DNA of 64,000 nucleotides from an uncultured Paracoccaceae bacterium (GCA_905182355.1 CAJJBH010000037.1:42963-106962), one strand, 5' to 3'. Shown: positions 26,449 to 35,768, counted from the stretch's first letter. Translations and numbers: made by a program. Notes: a model not told the origin generated them from the letters alone.

Positions 26449-29394
26449 TTAACCACGGACACGTTCCCCCTCGGGATCAACAAAATGGGCAGATACAATT
26501 TCGACGTCTACGGTTAGATCGGTAAGCGGTGAAACAAGGCGCATCTTTTCGCCCTGTCGATTGCCACCGTCTTTCAACATCCCCAACCCGATCATCGAAC
26601 TTAATGTCGGCGAGAAGGCGGCGGATGTGACGTATCCCTGATCATGGGCGGCGTCCACTGGACCATCTGCCGCCATTAAGTGACCACCAGAAGTGATTTT
26701 ATCTGCGGGATCAAGAGGTTGAATGCCAACTTGCATCAACGCATTTTCTTCGTTCATGCCTGCACGTTCGGACAAAGTACTGCCGATGCTGTCCTTTTTC
26801 TTGGACACCATCCGACCCATTCCAAGGTTCAAAGCACTGGTTGTGCCGTTCAACTCATTCCCGGCCGCGTGACCCTTTTCGATACGCATAACGCCCAAGG
26901 CCTCAGTCCCATAGGGTGTGACGTTGAACTCTTCACCTACGTCCATCAAACGGCGCATCAGCGCGTCGCCATAGCGTGATGGCACAGCAATTTCGAACGC
27001 CAATTCGCCAGAGAACGAGATGCGGAACAGTCGCGCCCGCAACCCGCCGCAAACCGTGATGTTGCCACAACCCATGAAAGGGAAAGCTTCGTTCGAGATG
27101 TCGAATTCGGGATCAACAATCTTTTGCAACAACGCGCGTGAATTGGGGCCTGCGACGGCATATTGCGCCCATGCTTCGGTCGTCGAGATCAGCTGAACAT
27201 CCAAATCAGGATACAAGCATTGGCGCACAAATTCGAGGTGTTGATAAACGGCGGCGGCTTTGGCGGTGGTGGTGGTGACTACAAAATGATCCTCTGCCAA
27301 TCGGCCTGCCGTTCCGTCATCCATCGCGATGCCGTCTTCGCGCAACATCAACCCATAACGTACCTTGCCAACAGCAAGTTTTGCGAAGGCGTTACAGTAA
27401 ACTTTATTTAGGAAAGTAGCTGCATCGCTGCCTTGCACGTCGATTTTTCCCAATGTGGTGCAGTCGCAAACGCCAACTGACGCGCGTGTTGCCGTGACTT
27501 CGCGGTCGACAGATTCACGCCAATGGGTCTCGCCTGCAATTGGGAACCATTGGGCACGTAGCCAGTTGCCCACTTCGACAAACACCGCGCCACGTTCTTT
27601 TGCCCAGTAATGTGATGGTGTCAGGCGGGTAGGGTGGAATTCTTTGCCCCGCATACGCCCTGCCAGAACACCGATGGATGTCGGTGTGTAAGGTGGGCGG
27701 AATATTGTGGTGCCAACTTCGGGGATCGATTTGCCAGCCAGTTCGGCCATGATCGCAAGGCCACCCATGTTTGACGTTTTGCCCTGATCGGTTGCCATGC
27801 CAAGCGTGGTGTAACGTTTAAGGTGCTCGACGGATCGAAAGCCTTCCTGGTGGCTTAGCTTCACATCTTTAACGGTCACGTCGTTTTGCTGGTCAAGCCA
27901 TGCGCGGCTGCACCCTTCGACGTACCAGAATGGGGTTTGGGACACTGGTGCGTCTTCTGCCGTTGGTGTTTTGGCGCTGCGCCCCTTCAGGCCCAAGGCT
28001 GCTTTGGCTGCTGCTGCGCCTGTTTTGAGGGCCATGTGTGTGGACAAATCGCCGTTCGCGGCCCCTGTGACTGTCATCCCTGGGGGCAGTGTGCCACCGG
28101 GAACAAATGCCGCCAAGCTTTCGTTCCATGTTGGGCGCCCCCGTTGATGACAGGTCATGTGGACATTGGGGTTCCAGCCGCCAGAGACACCAAGTGCGCC
28201 ACATTCAATTGTGCGTGACGACCCATCAGCCAATTTCACTTCGACAAATTTCACGCCAAGACGGCCCTTGCTGTCGACTACTTGTGCGCCTTGGACCACT
28301 TCATAATCAAGCGAACGTGGTGCATCTGCGCGGCTGTCGATTACGGCGGCGATCTTGACCCCTTTGGCGTGTAAATCGGCCGCGGTGCTATGCCCGTCGT
28401 CATTGTTGGTAAAAATCGTAACACGTTGGGCAGGCGTTGCGGCCCAGCGATTGGCATAAGAGCGCATGGCCGAAGCCAGCATGATGCCCGGGCGATCATT
28501 GTTTTCAAACGCGATAGGACGTTCCGTGGCACCTGCGGCAAGGATGGTTTTGGCTGCATAAATGCGCCACAAGATTTGACGGGGTTTGCCAGCGGCGGGC
28601 ATGATCAGGTGGTCAGATACCCGTTCAACGGCGCCGTAAATGCCATGGTCGAATGCGCCGATAACCGTTGTGCGGGTCATCATGCGCACGTTCGACATTG
28701 CGGACAGTTCGGCAATTGTTGCTTGAACCCAAACGTCGGATGCCTCGTCATTGATTGCGAATGTCTCGCTGTTCAGACGTCCGCCAAATGCAAAGTCTTC
28801 GTCTGCAAGGATCACGTCGCTGCCTGCGCGACCAGCGGTAAGGGCTGCCATCAATCCAGAAGGCCCTGCACCAATGATCAGCAGATCGGTGTGGCGGAAA
28901 CCTTTGTCATATTCGTCGGGGTCATCAAGCAGCGATAGCGATCCAAGACCAGCGGCCTTGCGGATAATCGGCTCGTAGACTTTTTCCCAAAACACCGCAG
29001 GCCACATGAAGGTTTTGTAGTAAAAGCCCGCCGTCAGGAAGTTTGAAAAACGGTCGTTGATCGCCATCGCGTCAAAGGCCAAGGATGGCCAACGGTTCTG
29101 CGATTTAGCGGTCAGCCCCTCATACAACTCTGCCGTCGTGGCGCGGGTGTTGGGTTCTTGGCGATTGCCGCTGCGCAGCTCAACGATTGCATTTGGTTCT
29201 TCAGAACCTGCAGTCAACGGACCCCGTGGGCGGTGATATTTAAACGAGCGGCCCATAAGCCGTACATCGTTGGCAAGCAGCGCGGAAGCAAGTGTGTCAC
29301 CTGCAAACCCGGCATATGACTTACCGTCGAATTTGAAATTTAGCGGTTGGTTGCGGTCGATTTGACCGCCTTCTAAGCGATTGATCTGGCTCAT
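26449..29394 (-). CDS. mgdC: N-methylglutamate dehydrogenase subunit C (SoxA-like alpha subunit)
   Basis: A 981-residue alpha chain. The N-terminal region carries the SoxA signature GDTLASALLANDVRLMGRSFKYHRPRG, then a dinucleotide-binding fold (LLIIGAGPSGLMAALTAGRAG) and, from about residue 600, an aminomethyltransferase-like folate domain (FLNKVYCNAF, FRISFSGELAFEIAVP). The folate domain allows the released C1 unit to be captured as methylene-tetrahydrofolate. The linked gmaS/mgsABC genes favour N-methylglutamate over sarcosine as substrate, but the family alone does not decide. It overlaps mgdB by four bases. Confidence 0.85.
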   Translation of the reverse strand: MSQINRLEGGQIDRNQPLNFKFDGKSYAGFAGDTLASALLANDVRLMGRSFKYHRPRGPLTAGSEEPNAIVELRSGNRQEPNTRATTAELYEGLTAKSQNRWPSLAFDAMAINDRFSNFLTAGFYYKTFMWPAVFWEKVYEPIIRKAAGLGSLSLLDDPDEYDKGFRHTDLLIIGAGPSGLMAALTAGRAGSDVILADEDFAFGGRLNSETFAINDEASDVWVQATIAELSAMSNVRMMTRTTVIGAFDHGIYGAVERVSDHLIMPAAGKPRQILWRIYAAKTILAAGATERPIAFENNDRPGIMLASAMRSYANRWAATPAQRVTIFTNNDDGHSTAADLHAKGVKIAAVIDSRADAPRSLDYEVVQGAQVVDSKGRLGVKFVEVKLADGSSRTIECGALGVSGGWNPNVHMTCHQRGRPTWNESLAAFVPGGTLPPGMTVTGAANGDLSTHMALKTGAAAAKAALGLKGRSAKTPTAEDAPVSQTPFWYVEGCSRAWLDQQNDVTVKDVKLSHQEGFRSVEHLKRYTTLGMATDQGKTSNMGGLAIMAELAGKSIPEVGTTIFRPPYTPTSIGVLAGRMRGKEFHPTRLTPSHYWAKERGAVFVEVGNWLRAQWFPIAGETHWRESVDREVTATRASVGVCDCTTLGKIDVQGSDAATFLNKVYCNAFAKLAVGKVRYGLMLREDGIAMDDGTAGRLAEDHFVVTTTTAKAAAVYQHLEFVRQCLYPDLDVQLISTTEAWAQYAVAGPNSRALLQKIVDPEFDISNEAFPFMGCGNITVCGGLRARLFRISFSGELAFEIAVPSRYGDALMRRLMDVGEEFNVTPYGTEALGVMRIEKGHAAGNELNGTTSALNLGMGRMVSKKKDSIGSTLSERAGMNEENALMQVGIQPLDPADKITSGGHLMAADGPVDAAHDQGYVTSAAFSPTLSSMIGLGMLKDGGNRQGEKMRLVSPLTDLTVDVEIVSAHFVDPEGERVRG

Positions 29395-29678
29395 TTGGAA
29401 CGCCCCAATTTGCGGGCCACATCACGGGCCAGTTCAACATTCGAAATCTCGTGGGTTACTGTGTCGCGGGTCACAACAAGGTAGGACCGATCGCCCCCTT
29501 CGTGAAACCACAGTTCGCGGTGAATACCCGCAGGATTATCGCGCAAATATGCGTATTCATAGAAATCTTGCGCGGCTGTCTCGGATTCCCAATCAGGCCG
29601 TTCAATCATTTTTGCGTCACCCAGATAGGTGAATTCCGCACTGTCGCGTGGGCCAAGGAGGGGGTGATTGATAATCAT
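29391..29678 (-). CDS. mgdB: N-methylglutamate dehydrogenase subunit B (SoxD-like delta subunit)
   Basis: A 95-residue delta-type subunit. It keeps the family's core (YAYLRDNPAGIHRELWFHEGGDRSYLVVTRDT) and is encoded between the beta and alpha genes, as soxD is. It has no cysteine at all, so the zinc site of sarcosine oxidase delta (CPxCG and a later His/Cys pair, present in the paralogue at 39200) is missing. That difference is consistent with the operon being the N-methylglutamate dehydrogenase type. It overlaps mgdC by four bases and lies 13 bases after mgdA. Confidence 0.8.
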   Translation of the reverse strand: MIINHPLLGPRDSAEFTYLGDAKMIERPDWESETAAQDFYEYAYLRDNPAGIHRELWFHEGGDRSYLVVTRDTVTHEISNVELARDVARKLGRSK

Positions 29679-29691
29679 TTTCTAACGTCCC

Positions 29692-30942
29692 TCAATGCAG
29701 GTTGGGCTGATTGCCCATGCCTTTTTCATCGATCATGTGTCCGGTTTTGAAACGGTCAAATCGATAGGCTGTGGCTGTTGGATGTGGTTCGTCTTTTGAC
29801 AGCAAGTGGGCGAACACGTAACCCGAAGCCGGTGTGGCTTTGAACCCACCATAACACCAGCCGCCGTTGAAATAGAGGCCGTCGATATGCGTGCGGTCGA
29901 TGATGGGCGATCCGTCCATGGACATGTCCATAATCCCGCCCCACATACGCAACATTCTGGCGCGTCCGATCATCGGCATGATCGCCATGCCACCTTCGCA
30001 GACGTCTTCGACCACAGGCAAATTACCACGTTGGGCATAAGAGTTGTAGCCATCCAGATCGCCCCCAAAGACAAGGCCGCCTTTGTCCGATTGGCTGACG
30101 TAGAAGTGGCCTGCGCCGAAGGTTATGACACCGGGGATCAAGGGTTTAAGACCCTCGCTAACGAACGCCTGTAATACATGTGATTCAATCGGCAGGCGCA
30201 TGTTGGCTTTGGCCATTAAGCGGCCAGATGAACCGGCGACTGCGCAACCAACTTTGGTGGCCCCGATAAAACCGCGTGAGGTTTCAACACCTTTGCAGAC
30301 GCCATTTTCGATGCGGAACCCCGTGACTTCGCAGTTTTGGATGATGTCAACGCCGCGGCTGTCTGCTGCGCGGGCATATCCCCATGCAACCGCATCGTGG
30401 CGCACTGTGCCGCCGCGTCGCTGGGCCAAGCCACCTTTTATAGGAAAACGTGCGTCGTCAAAGTTCAGGAACGGGTATTCCTTTTTGATCTGATCGATAT
30501 CAAGATATTCCGCATCGGCGCCGTTCAACATCATCGCATTGCCACGACGTACGAACGCATCGCGCTGCGCGTCCGAGTGGATCAGGTTCATGATCCCGCG
30601 TTGGCTGACCATAGCGTTATAGTTCAGGTCTTGTTCCAGACCTTCCCATAATTTCAGCGAAAATTCATAGAACGGTTCATTTCCATCCAGCAGGTAATTT
30701 GAGCGCACAATGGTTGTGTTGCGTCCGACGTTGCCGCCGCCAATCCAACCCTTTTCCAGCACCGCAATCTTTTTCTCGCCGAATACTTTGGAAAGGTAAT
30801 GCGCCGTTGCCAGACCATGCCCGCCGCCACCAATGATGATAATATCATAATGAGCCTGTGGTTCAGGGTCACGCCAAGCTGGCCCCCAGCCTTTGTGCCC
30901 TGTCAGTGCTTCTTTTATGACTTTGAAACCGGAATAACGCAT
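29692..30942 (-). CDS. mgdA: N-methylglutamate dehydrogenase subunit A (SoxB-like beta subunit)
   Basis: A 416-residue flavoprotein of the DAO/sarcosine oxidase beta family. The FAD-binding motif is IIIIGGGGHGLATAHYL (about 35-51). His182 in GGTVRHDAVAWGYA corresponds to the covalent-FMN histidine of SoxB. RNTTIVRSNYL is family-conserved. It is the first gene of the mgd operon. It should oxidise N-methylglutamate to glutamate and a formaldehyde-level C1 unit, in complex with MgdBCD. The paralogous soxB at 37282 shares the same blocks. Confidence 0.85.
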   Translation of the reverse strand: MRYSGFKVIKEALTGHKGWGPAWRDPEPQAHYDIIIIGGGGHGLATAHYLSKVFGEKKIAVLEKGWIGGGNVGRNTTIVRSNYLLDGNEPFYEFSLKLWEGLEQDLNYNAMVSQRGIMNLIHSDAQRDAFVRRGNAMMLNGADAEYLDIDQIKKEYPFLNFDDARFPIKGGLAQRRGGTVRHDAVAWGYARAADSRGVDIIQNCEVTGFRIENGVCKGVETSRGFIGATKVGCAVAGSSGRLMAKANMRLPIESHVLQAFVSEGLKPLIPGVITFGAGHFYVSQSDKGGLVFGGDLDGYNSYAQRGNLPVVEDVCEGGMAIMPMIGRARMLRMWGGIMDMSMDGSPIIDRTHIDGLYFNGGWCYGGFKATPASGYVFAHLLSKDEPHPTATAYRFDRFKTGHMIDEKGMGNQPNLH

Positions 30943-31207
30943 GGAATCAGACTCCTCTTGGGGTGATAGTTACTTAAATATCAGCTTTAGTCCCTTTCAA
31001 ACCCGACATCCGAATGCCCAGATCGGACCTATGTGGTTAATAGGTCGTGGTGTTCTGCGAAGCTCGTTTGCTATAAGTTCAAAAAAGGAAACCCAATGTT
31101 AGTCGGCGTATTCACACATAATTTCTGATGTTTCTGGACAAGAATGACAGGACGGCTAACTCCCGCAATTCTAGACTAACACCCAAGCCACAGTTAATGG
31201 TGGAATT
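30943..31207. other. Upstream region of the mgd operon
   Basis: 265 bases with no gene seen. The mgdA promoter must lie here; I can point to no convincing hexamers or regulator site. It adjoins the decayed gene on the plus strand. Confidence 0.4.
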
Positions 31208-32122
31208 ATGAAAATAGTAAGTTTTTTTCTCTCAGGAGTGTATTTTGTTTATGTTTTTCAGAAAAATTATAGTCGAATTTTAGGTGTGGTTTTGTGCGTC
31301 GGGACGATAGGGGCACCTGCATCTGCGCAAAGCGTTTTGGCGTGGTGGAGCCAGATCATAGGATCCCACAGTGCGCCCGTCAGCAATGGAACACTAACCG
31401 CTTAATCTTCACGCACGCTTTGTGGTGCGTGATGACAGTTTGTCATCCACATCAGATGCGCAGGCTGTGTGTGATGGATACACATCGAGTGACCCAAACG
31501 GCCAAGCGTTAACCACTCGCTTCACTGCCCGTCACAACACAGAATATTTCCAAAATCATACGGTATGTGATTGGCCGTTCAACGATGGTCAGGGGCTTAG
31601 CTTGGCTGCGTTGAATGGCGCCTAATCCAGTGGGGCGCTTGGCCCTACGTGATACCCACACGTCGAGATCCAATCGGTTGCAGTCGCTTTTCATGGATCA
31701 ACTCCCGTGGGGCGTTCTGGAAATGGTGTTCGCATGGCGGTGTTCTATGATTCAGGGTGCCGTGGTCCCGGTGGAGATAGCGGGCAAGCGTGTCAGGTGA
31801 TCCTTCAAGCCAAAGCGTTGATTGGGTGTTTCCTGTTTTTGGACGGGACAGAGACACCTGTAAAAGCAACAATTTCATAAACGAGACCACTTTGATAAAG
31901 CCGTGGTTTTTTGATTTGGCTGACCCGTTGGGGAACACTACAAAAACCCACCACGGCATCATTATGATCAATAACGCCTCCAATCGAGGGGAAAGAACAC
32001 ATGTAAACGATTGCCAAACTGCATTTGAATGGGCCCAGACGGGTTGGGCAGGTGCCGCACCAAGCGCATGCATCGCTTCGCATTGCCTGATCTTTGGTCT
32101 GGATACAGAGTACGAAGATTAA
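31208..32122 (+). pseudogene. Decayed gene for a secreted protein of unknown family
   Basis: Several short frames read as pieces of one protein. The first (31208-31405) is a signal peptide with an ASAQ-type cleavage site. A frameshift near 31400 leads into the 31422 frame (ARFVVRDDSLSSTSDAQAVCDGY). That frame continues past two in-frame stops (TAA at 31623, TGA near 31650) with coherent text (VEIQSVAVAFHGSTPVG, GVRMAVFYDSGCRGPGGDSG). A second frameshift near 31800 leads into the 31790-32122 frame (TTLIKPWFFDLADPLGNTT, CIASHCLIFGLDTEYED). The product would be secreted and contain several cysteines. I do not recognise a family. Confidence 0.55.
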
Positions 32123-32465
32123 AACGACACCCGCGACCTTAGTTTCATCCAAAAGGCTTTTACCGCAACAACTCGTCGTAGGGAATTCAGGTGTACGCTT
32201 ACGTGAAACGACCACGGGGGCGTTCACACATATGCTGCATGACGCGCTTCTTTCTGGCTGTAAGATTAATCTGAATGACCCTCAAAAATATTTAGGTGCG
32301 CGGGTTTGCAGCGCTGCTGCGCCAATTAAGAGGTTAAGCTAAGCAATATACCGTGCCTTCAGCAAAAACCGTGTGCCAATTGTTACTTGTCCCTACCTAT
32401 TGTTGTCCGCCCAATTTTCGACTAATTACACATTTGGCTAATTGCATAACACATGGGTCCATTAA
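32123..32465. other. Region between decayed gene and dusA
   Basis: About 340 bases without a supported gene. The 82-codon ORF at 32094-32342 overlaps the end of the decayed gene, has no visible ribosome-binding site and may be a further remnant. The dusA promoter should lie at the 3' end. Confidence 0.35.
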
Positions 32466-33500
32466 GTGTCTGAAAGTATTAGGTATAATTTACACCACCA
32501 TGCGCGCCTTTCCGTTGCGCCGATGATGGACTTAACTAATCCGCATTGCCGGTATTTCCACCGGCAGCTGAGTTCTCAGGCGCTATTATATACTGAAATG
32601 GTGACGTCTCCTGCATTGGTAAGGGGTGGGGCGATGCATCTTTTGGATCACGACGTTTCAGAACACCCCGTGGCGTTGCAGTTGGGGGGATCAGACCCGG
32701 TTGAGCTGGCGAAAGCGGCACGATTGGGTGCGGATGCTGGATATCAAGAGATCAATTTGAACGTGGGGTGCCCATCAGATCGGGTGCAATCGGGTACGTT
32801 TGGGGCAGTGCTGATGAAGCATCCTAAATTGGTTGCGGAGTGTGTTGCGGCCATGCGGGCCGAGGTCGATGTCGAAGTCACCGTGAAATGCCGCATCGGC
32901 GTGGACGACCAAAACCCAGAAGAAGTGCTACCAGAGTTTTTGGCTCGTATAGTCGGGGCAGGGTGCGAACGTGTCACCATCCATGCACGCAAGGCGTGGC
33001 TTAAGGGGTTAAGCCCTAAAGAAAACCGCCAAGTGCCGCCGCTGGATTATGCCTTGGTCCACCAGATGAAAGGGTACTTCCCGAACTTGCATATTTCGGT
33101 CAATGGCGGGATTTCAACACTTGAGCAGGCGTCTGAATTTCTGGATAATGGATTGGACGGTGTAATGATTGGGCGGGCCGCGTATCACCAGCCTGCTGAT
33201 GTTCTAAGTGCCGCTGATCCGCTGATCTTTGGCATCGCAGATGTGACAACAGTTGATCAAGCTATTCACGCGATGTTGCCCTATATGGAGGCGCATATGA
33301 TCGCGGGTGGTCGCTTGCATCAGATCACGCGTCACATGCTGGGACTGTTTGCGGGCCGCCCGGGCGCGCGGGCATGGCGCCGTATGCTGTCAGATGATGC
33401 AAATAAGCCGGGTGTTGGCCCTGAATTGGTTTTGGCCGCATTGGCGAAGGTCAAACAAACCGCCCAAGAACTTGAAGCCGCGCAAGCGTCTGTAAATTAA
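32466..33500 (+). CDS. dusA: tRNA-dihydrouridine synthase A
   Basis: A 344-residue FMN-dependent TIM-barrel enzyme reducing U20/U20a of tRNA. Diagnostic features are APMMDLTNPHCRYFHRQL, the catalytic cysteine in NLNVGCPSDRVQSG, the tRNA-binding CRIGVDD region and the VNGGI...DGVMIGRAAY phosphate loop. The start given is a GTG and no ATG occurs in frame before the APMMD motif; a nearby alternative is not excluded. It is followed after nine bases by the TauE-type permease gene. DusA family is clear. Confidence 0.9.
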   Translation: MSESIRYNLHHHARLSVAPMMDLTNPHCRYFHRQLSSQALLYTEMVTSPALVRGGAMHLLDHDVSEHPVALQLGGSDPVELAKAARLGADAGYQEINLNVGCPSDRVQSGTFGAVLMKHPKLVAECVAAMRAEVDVEVTVKCRIGVDDQNPEEVLPEFLARIVGAGCERVTIHARKAWLKGLSPKENRQVPPLDYALVHQMKGYFPNLHISVNGGISTLEQASEFLDNGLDGVMIGRAAYHQPADVLSAADPLIFGIADVTTVDQAIHAMLPYMEAHMIAGGRLHQITRHMLGLFAGRPGARAWRRMLSDDANKPGVGPELVLAALAKVKQTAQELEAAQASVN

Positions 33501-33509
33501 GGATATACC

Positions 33510-34331
33510 ATGCCAGAAACGATGCTGTTGATCCAAATGCTATTGGTTCTGTTGGTGATTGGGGCCTTTGCTGGCGTGCTTGCTGGACTGTTGGGCGTGG
33601 GCGGTGGCATCGTCTTGGTACCTGCATTTTTCTACGCATTTCAGACGCTTGGCTATGATGGTCCGCAACTGATGCAGATGTGTCTGGCAACGTCTTTGGC
33701 AACAATTATCGTGACCTCTTTGCGATCCGTTCACAGCCATAACAAAAAAGGTGCGGTGGATTGGGACATCTTGCGTGGCTGGGCTCCTGGCATCGCTATA
33801 GGCGCAGTGTGTGGAATGCTGGTTGTATCGCAGTTGCGATCTACCACGTTGCAAGCCATCTTTGGCGTGTTGGCGCTGGTGGTAGGTGTCTACATGAGTT
33901 TTGGCCGCGCTGAATGGCGTCTTGGGCAGGCAATGCCAAAAGGCCCGTTGCGTTTGGTACTTTCACCGGCTGTGGGCTTTATGTCGGTGCTGATGGGCAT
34001 TGGTGGTGGCAGTTTTGGGGTGCCATTGATGAACCTGTTTAACACGCCTATCCACCGTGCCGTTGCCACCGCTGCAGGTTTCGGCGTCGTAATTGCAGTG
34101 CCCGCGGTCATAGGTTTCCTGCTGGTTGATATGCAGATGGAGGTGCCGCCCTTTACCATTGGTGCCGTCAATTTAATTGCCTTCTTTGTCATTATTGCCA
34201 TGACCCTTATCACGGCCCCTTGGGGCGTTAAGCTTGCGCATGCGATGGATGCTAAGCCACTAAAACGCGCCTTTGGTGTGTTTTTGGTGCTGGTTGCGAT
34301 CAACATGCTGCGCCAAACTTTGATGGGATGA
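33510..34331 (+). CDS. Sulfite exporter TauE/SafE family permease
   Basis: A 273-residue membrane protein with about eight helices and the glycine-rich TauE motif LAGLLGVGGGIVLVP near its N-terminus, repeated in the second half (MSVLMGIGGGSFGVPL). Family members export sulfite, sulfoacetate or other sulfur or organic anions. A ribosome-binding AAGGATA precedes it. Its stop overlaps the start of the 2OG oxygenase gene by four bases, suggesting coupled expression and perhaps a related substrate. Confidence 0.88.
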   Translation: MPETMLLIQMLLVLLVIGAFAGVLAGLLGVGGGIVLVPAFFYAFQTLGYDGPQLMQMCLATSLATIIVTSLRSVHSHNKKGAVDWDILRGWAPGIAIGAVCGMLVVSQLRSTTLQAIFGVLALVVGVYMSFGRAEWRLGQAMPKGPLRLVLSPAVGFMSVLMGIGGGSFGVPLMNLFNTPIHRAVATAAGFGVVIAVPAVIGFLLVDMQMEVPPFTIGAVNLIAFFVIIAMTLITAPWGVKLAHAMDAKPLKRAFGVFLVLVAINMLRQTLMG

Positions 34332-35062
34332 TGGAACGTGATGGGTTTGTGACCTTCGGGTCAGATCCACGGGTGCTGCGTTGGGCCAATGCAGCATATC
34401 AACGGACCAATAAATTAACAGCCGTTGATGGTGTTTTGGATGCACAGTTGCGTCATCAACAGACTTGGTTTGTTGGCGTTGATACCCTCGACAATACCAG
34501 CGATGGGACTGTGGGTGATGTTCAATTTCTGGGACCGTGGGACGTACCAAAACTGCCGCTACACCGCGCCCAAATCTCGATTGTATATGCGGGATACCCG
34601 CAAAAAGATGTGGACGAGAGTGAGGCGAACCACCGTTACCGCGTAAAACGCCGCGCAGCCCATGTGGACGGGTTACTGCCGGTCGGGCCAGAGAAACGCC
34701 GCTTTGTCCATGAACCCCATGCTTATATTTTGGGGCTGCCCTTGAATGACGTCTCTGCCGCTCCAACCGTTGTGTGGAAGGGCAGCCATCACATTATGAA
34801 GCGCGCTTTGGTCAATGCGATTGGCGATAAGATGCCTGCTGATGTGGACATCACGGATGTCTATCAGGCTGCACGGCGGGAAGTGTTTGAACGTTGCGAA
34901 ATGGTCCCTATTACTTGCAAAGTGGGTGAATCATTTCTGCTAGATCGTTTCGCTTTACATGGTACGGAATGTTGGGACAGCACACATAAACCCGTCAAAG
35001 AAGGTCGCATGATCGCGTTTCTTCGGCCTGAATTTCCAAACTCACGTGACTGGCTGGGTTAG
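34328..35062 (+). CDS. Fe(II)/2-oxoglutarate-dependent oxygenase-like protein (PhyH-like)
   Basis: A 244-residue protein. A plausible iron triad is His112-x-Asp114 (AAHVDGLLPVG) and His211 (RFALHGTECW), with Arg227 (EGRMIAFLRPEF) as the 2-oxoglutarate contact, which fits the double-stranded beta-helix oxygenases. The intermediate part (SAAPTVVWKGSHHIMK) resembles the phytanoyl-CoA dioxygenase group. It is translationally coupled to the TauE-type permease. Its substrate is unknown. It differs in layout from the AspH-like oxygenase at 8192. Confidence 0.6.
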   Translation: MMERDGFVTFGSDPRVLRWANAAYQRTNKLTAVDGVLDAQLRHQQTWFVGVDTLDNTSDGTVGDVQFLGPWDVPKLPLHRAQISIVYAGYPQKDVDESEANHRYRVKRRAAHVDGLLPVGPEKRRFVHEPHAYILGLPLNDVSAAPTVVWKGSHHIMKRALVNAIGDKMPADVDITDVYQAARREVFERCEMVPITCKVGESFLLDRFALHGTECWDSTHKPVKEGRMIAFLRPEFPNSRDWLG

Positions 35063-35295
35063 CGTTTTAGACGTGCGGCCCGACCACCGCGACGCCCTGT
35101 TGGCACGGATTTACGCAAAGGCAATTCTGCCATAATTTCAGAGCGTTCATCTGAATTCATTTTGGACCATCGGCCGATTTCATCAATCGAACGATTGCAG
35201 CCAGTACACAGCCGCGTTTCAGGATGCACCACGCAAATTTGTATACACGGGCTATCGATTTCGTTGCGTCTCCATACTGGTGGTGTGCTGGTCAT
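35059..35295 (-). CDS. DUF1289 family protein
   Basis: A 78-residue protein with the DUF1289 cysteine pattern SPCIQICVVHPETRLCTGCNRS followed by EIGRWSKMNSDER and a basic, Arg-rich C-terminus. The four cysteines suggest a small metal site, but the function is unknown. It overlaps ruvX by four bases at its start, so it is in an operon with ruvX and ccmI. It converges with the 2OG oxygenase gene and overlaps its stop by four bases. Confidence 0.88.
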   Translation of the reverse strand: MTSTPPVWRRNEIDSPCIQICVVHPETRLCTGCNRSIDEIGRWSKMNSDERSEIMAELPLRKSVPTGRRGGRAARLKR

Positions 35296-35768
35296 AGTGT
35301 GGCCCTTAATACGCGTAGACGGTCTAGCAATCCTTGTAGGATAAACCCGGCAGCCACATGGTCAATGACTTCGGCGCGACGTTTGCGGGACGTATCCGCC
35401 TCTAACAAAACCCGTTCGGCGGCAACGGTGCTTAGGCGTTCGTCCCAATAAGTGATTGGTCCGGCCCACAGTTTTTCCAGATTGCGGGCAAAGGCGCGGG
35501 TGGCTTGGCAGCGTGGGCCTTCTGATCCGTCCATATTGCGGGGCAGGCCAAGGACAAGACCGCAAATCTGGCGCTTTTCCATCACCTCAAGTAAACGGGC
35601 CGCATCAATTCCGAACTTCTTGCGTTTGATGGTCTCGAGGGGGGAGGCAACACCAAGGAACGTGTCTGACACTGCTAGACCAATGGTGACCGTTCCCAAA
35701 TCCAATCCGATGACGGGGCGCATTGGGGTGAGGGCTGCGTTAAATTCGGCGACGTCATCTAGGATCAT
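35292..35768 (-). CDS. ruvX: Putative pre-16S rRNA nuclease / Holliday-junction resolvase RuvX (YqgF)
   Basis: A 158-residue RNase H-fold protein of usual length. The first acidic motif is VIGLDLGTVTIGLAVSD, the second region LVLGLPRNMDGSEGPR, and the third YWDERLSTVAAERVL. YqgF/RuvX proteins process the 5' end of 16S rRNA and have been proposed as resolvases. It overlaps the ccmI stop and the DUF1289 gene by four bases each, so the three genes are tightly coupled. Confidence 0.92.
   Translation of the reverse strand: MILDDVAEFNAALTPMRPVIGLDLGTVTIGLAVSDTFLGVASPLETIKRKKFGIDAARLLEVMEKRQICGLVLGLPRNMDGSEGPRCQATRAFARNLEKLWAGPITYWDERLSTVAAERVLLEADTSRKRRAEVIDHVAAGFILQGLLDRLRVLRATL

Noticed and set aside
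31740-31800. GGDSG read as a serine protease active site in the decayed gene
   Set aside because: No catalytic His or Asp motif nearby, and the following residues do not match the trypsin GDSGGP pattern.
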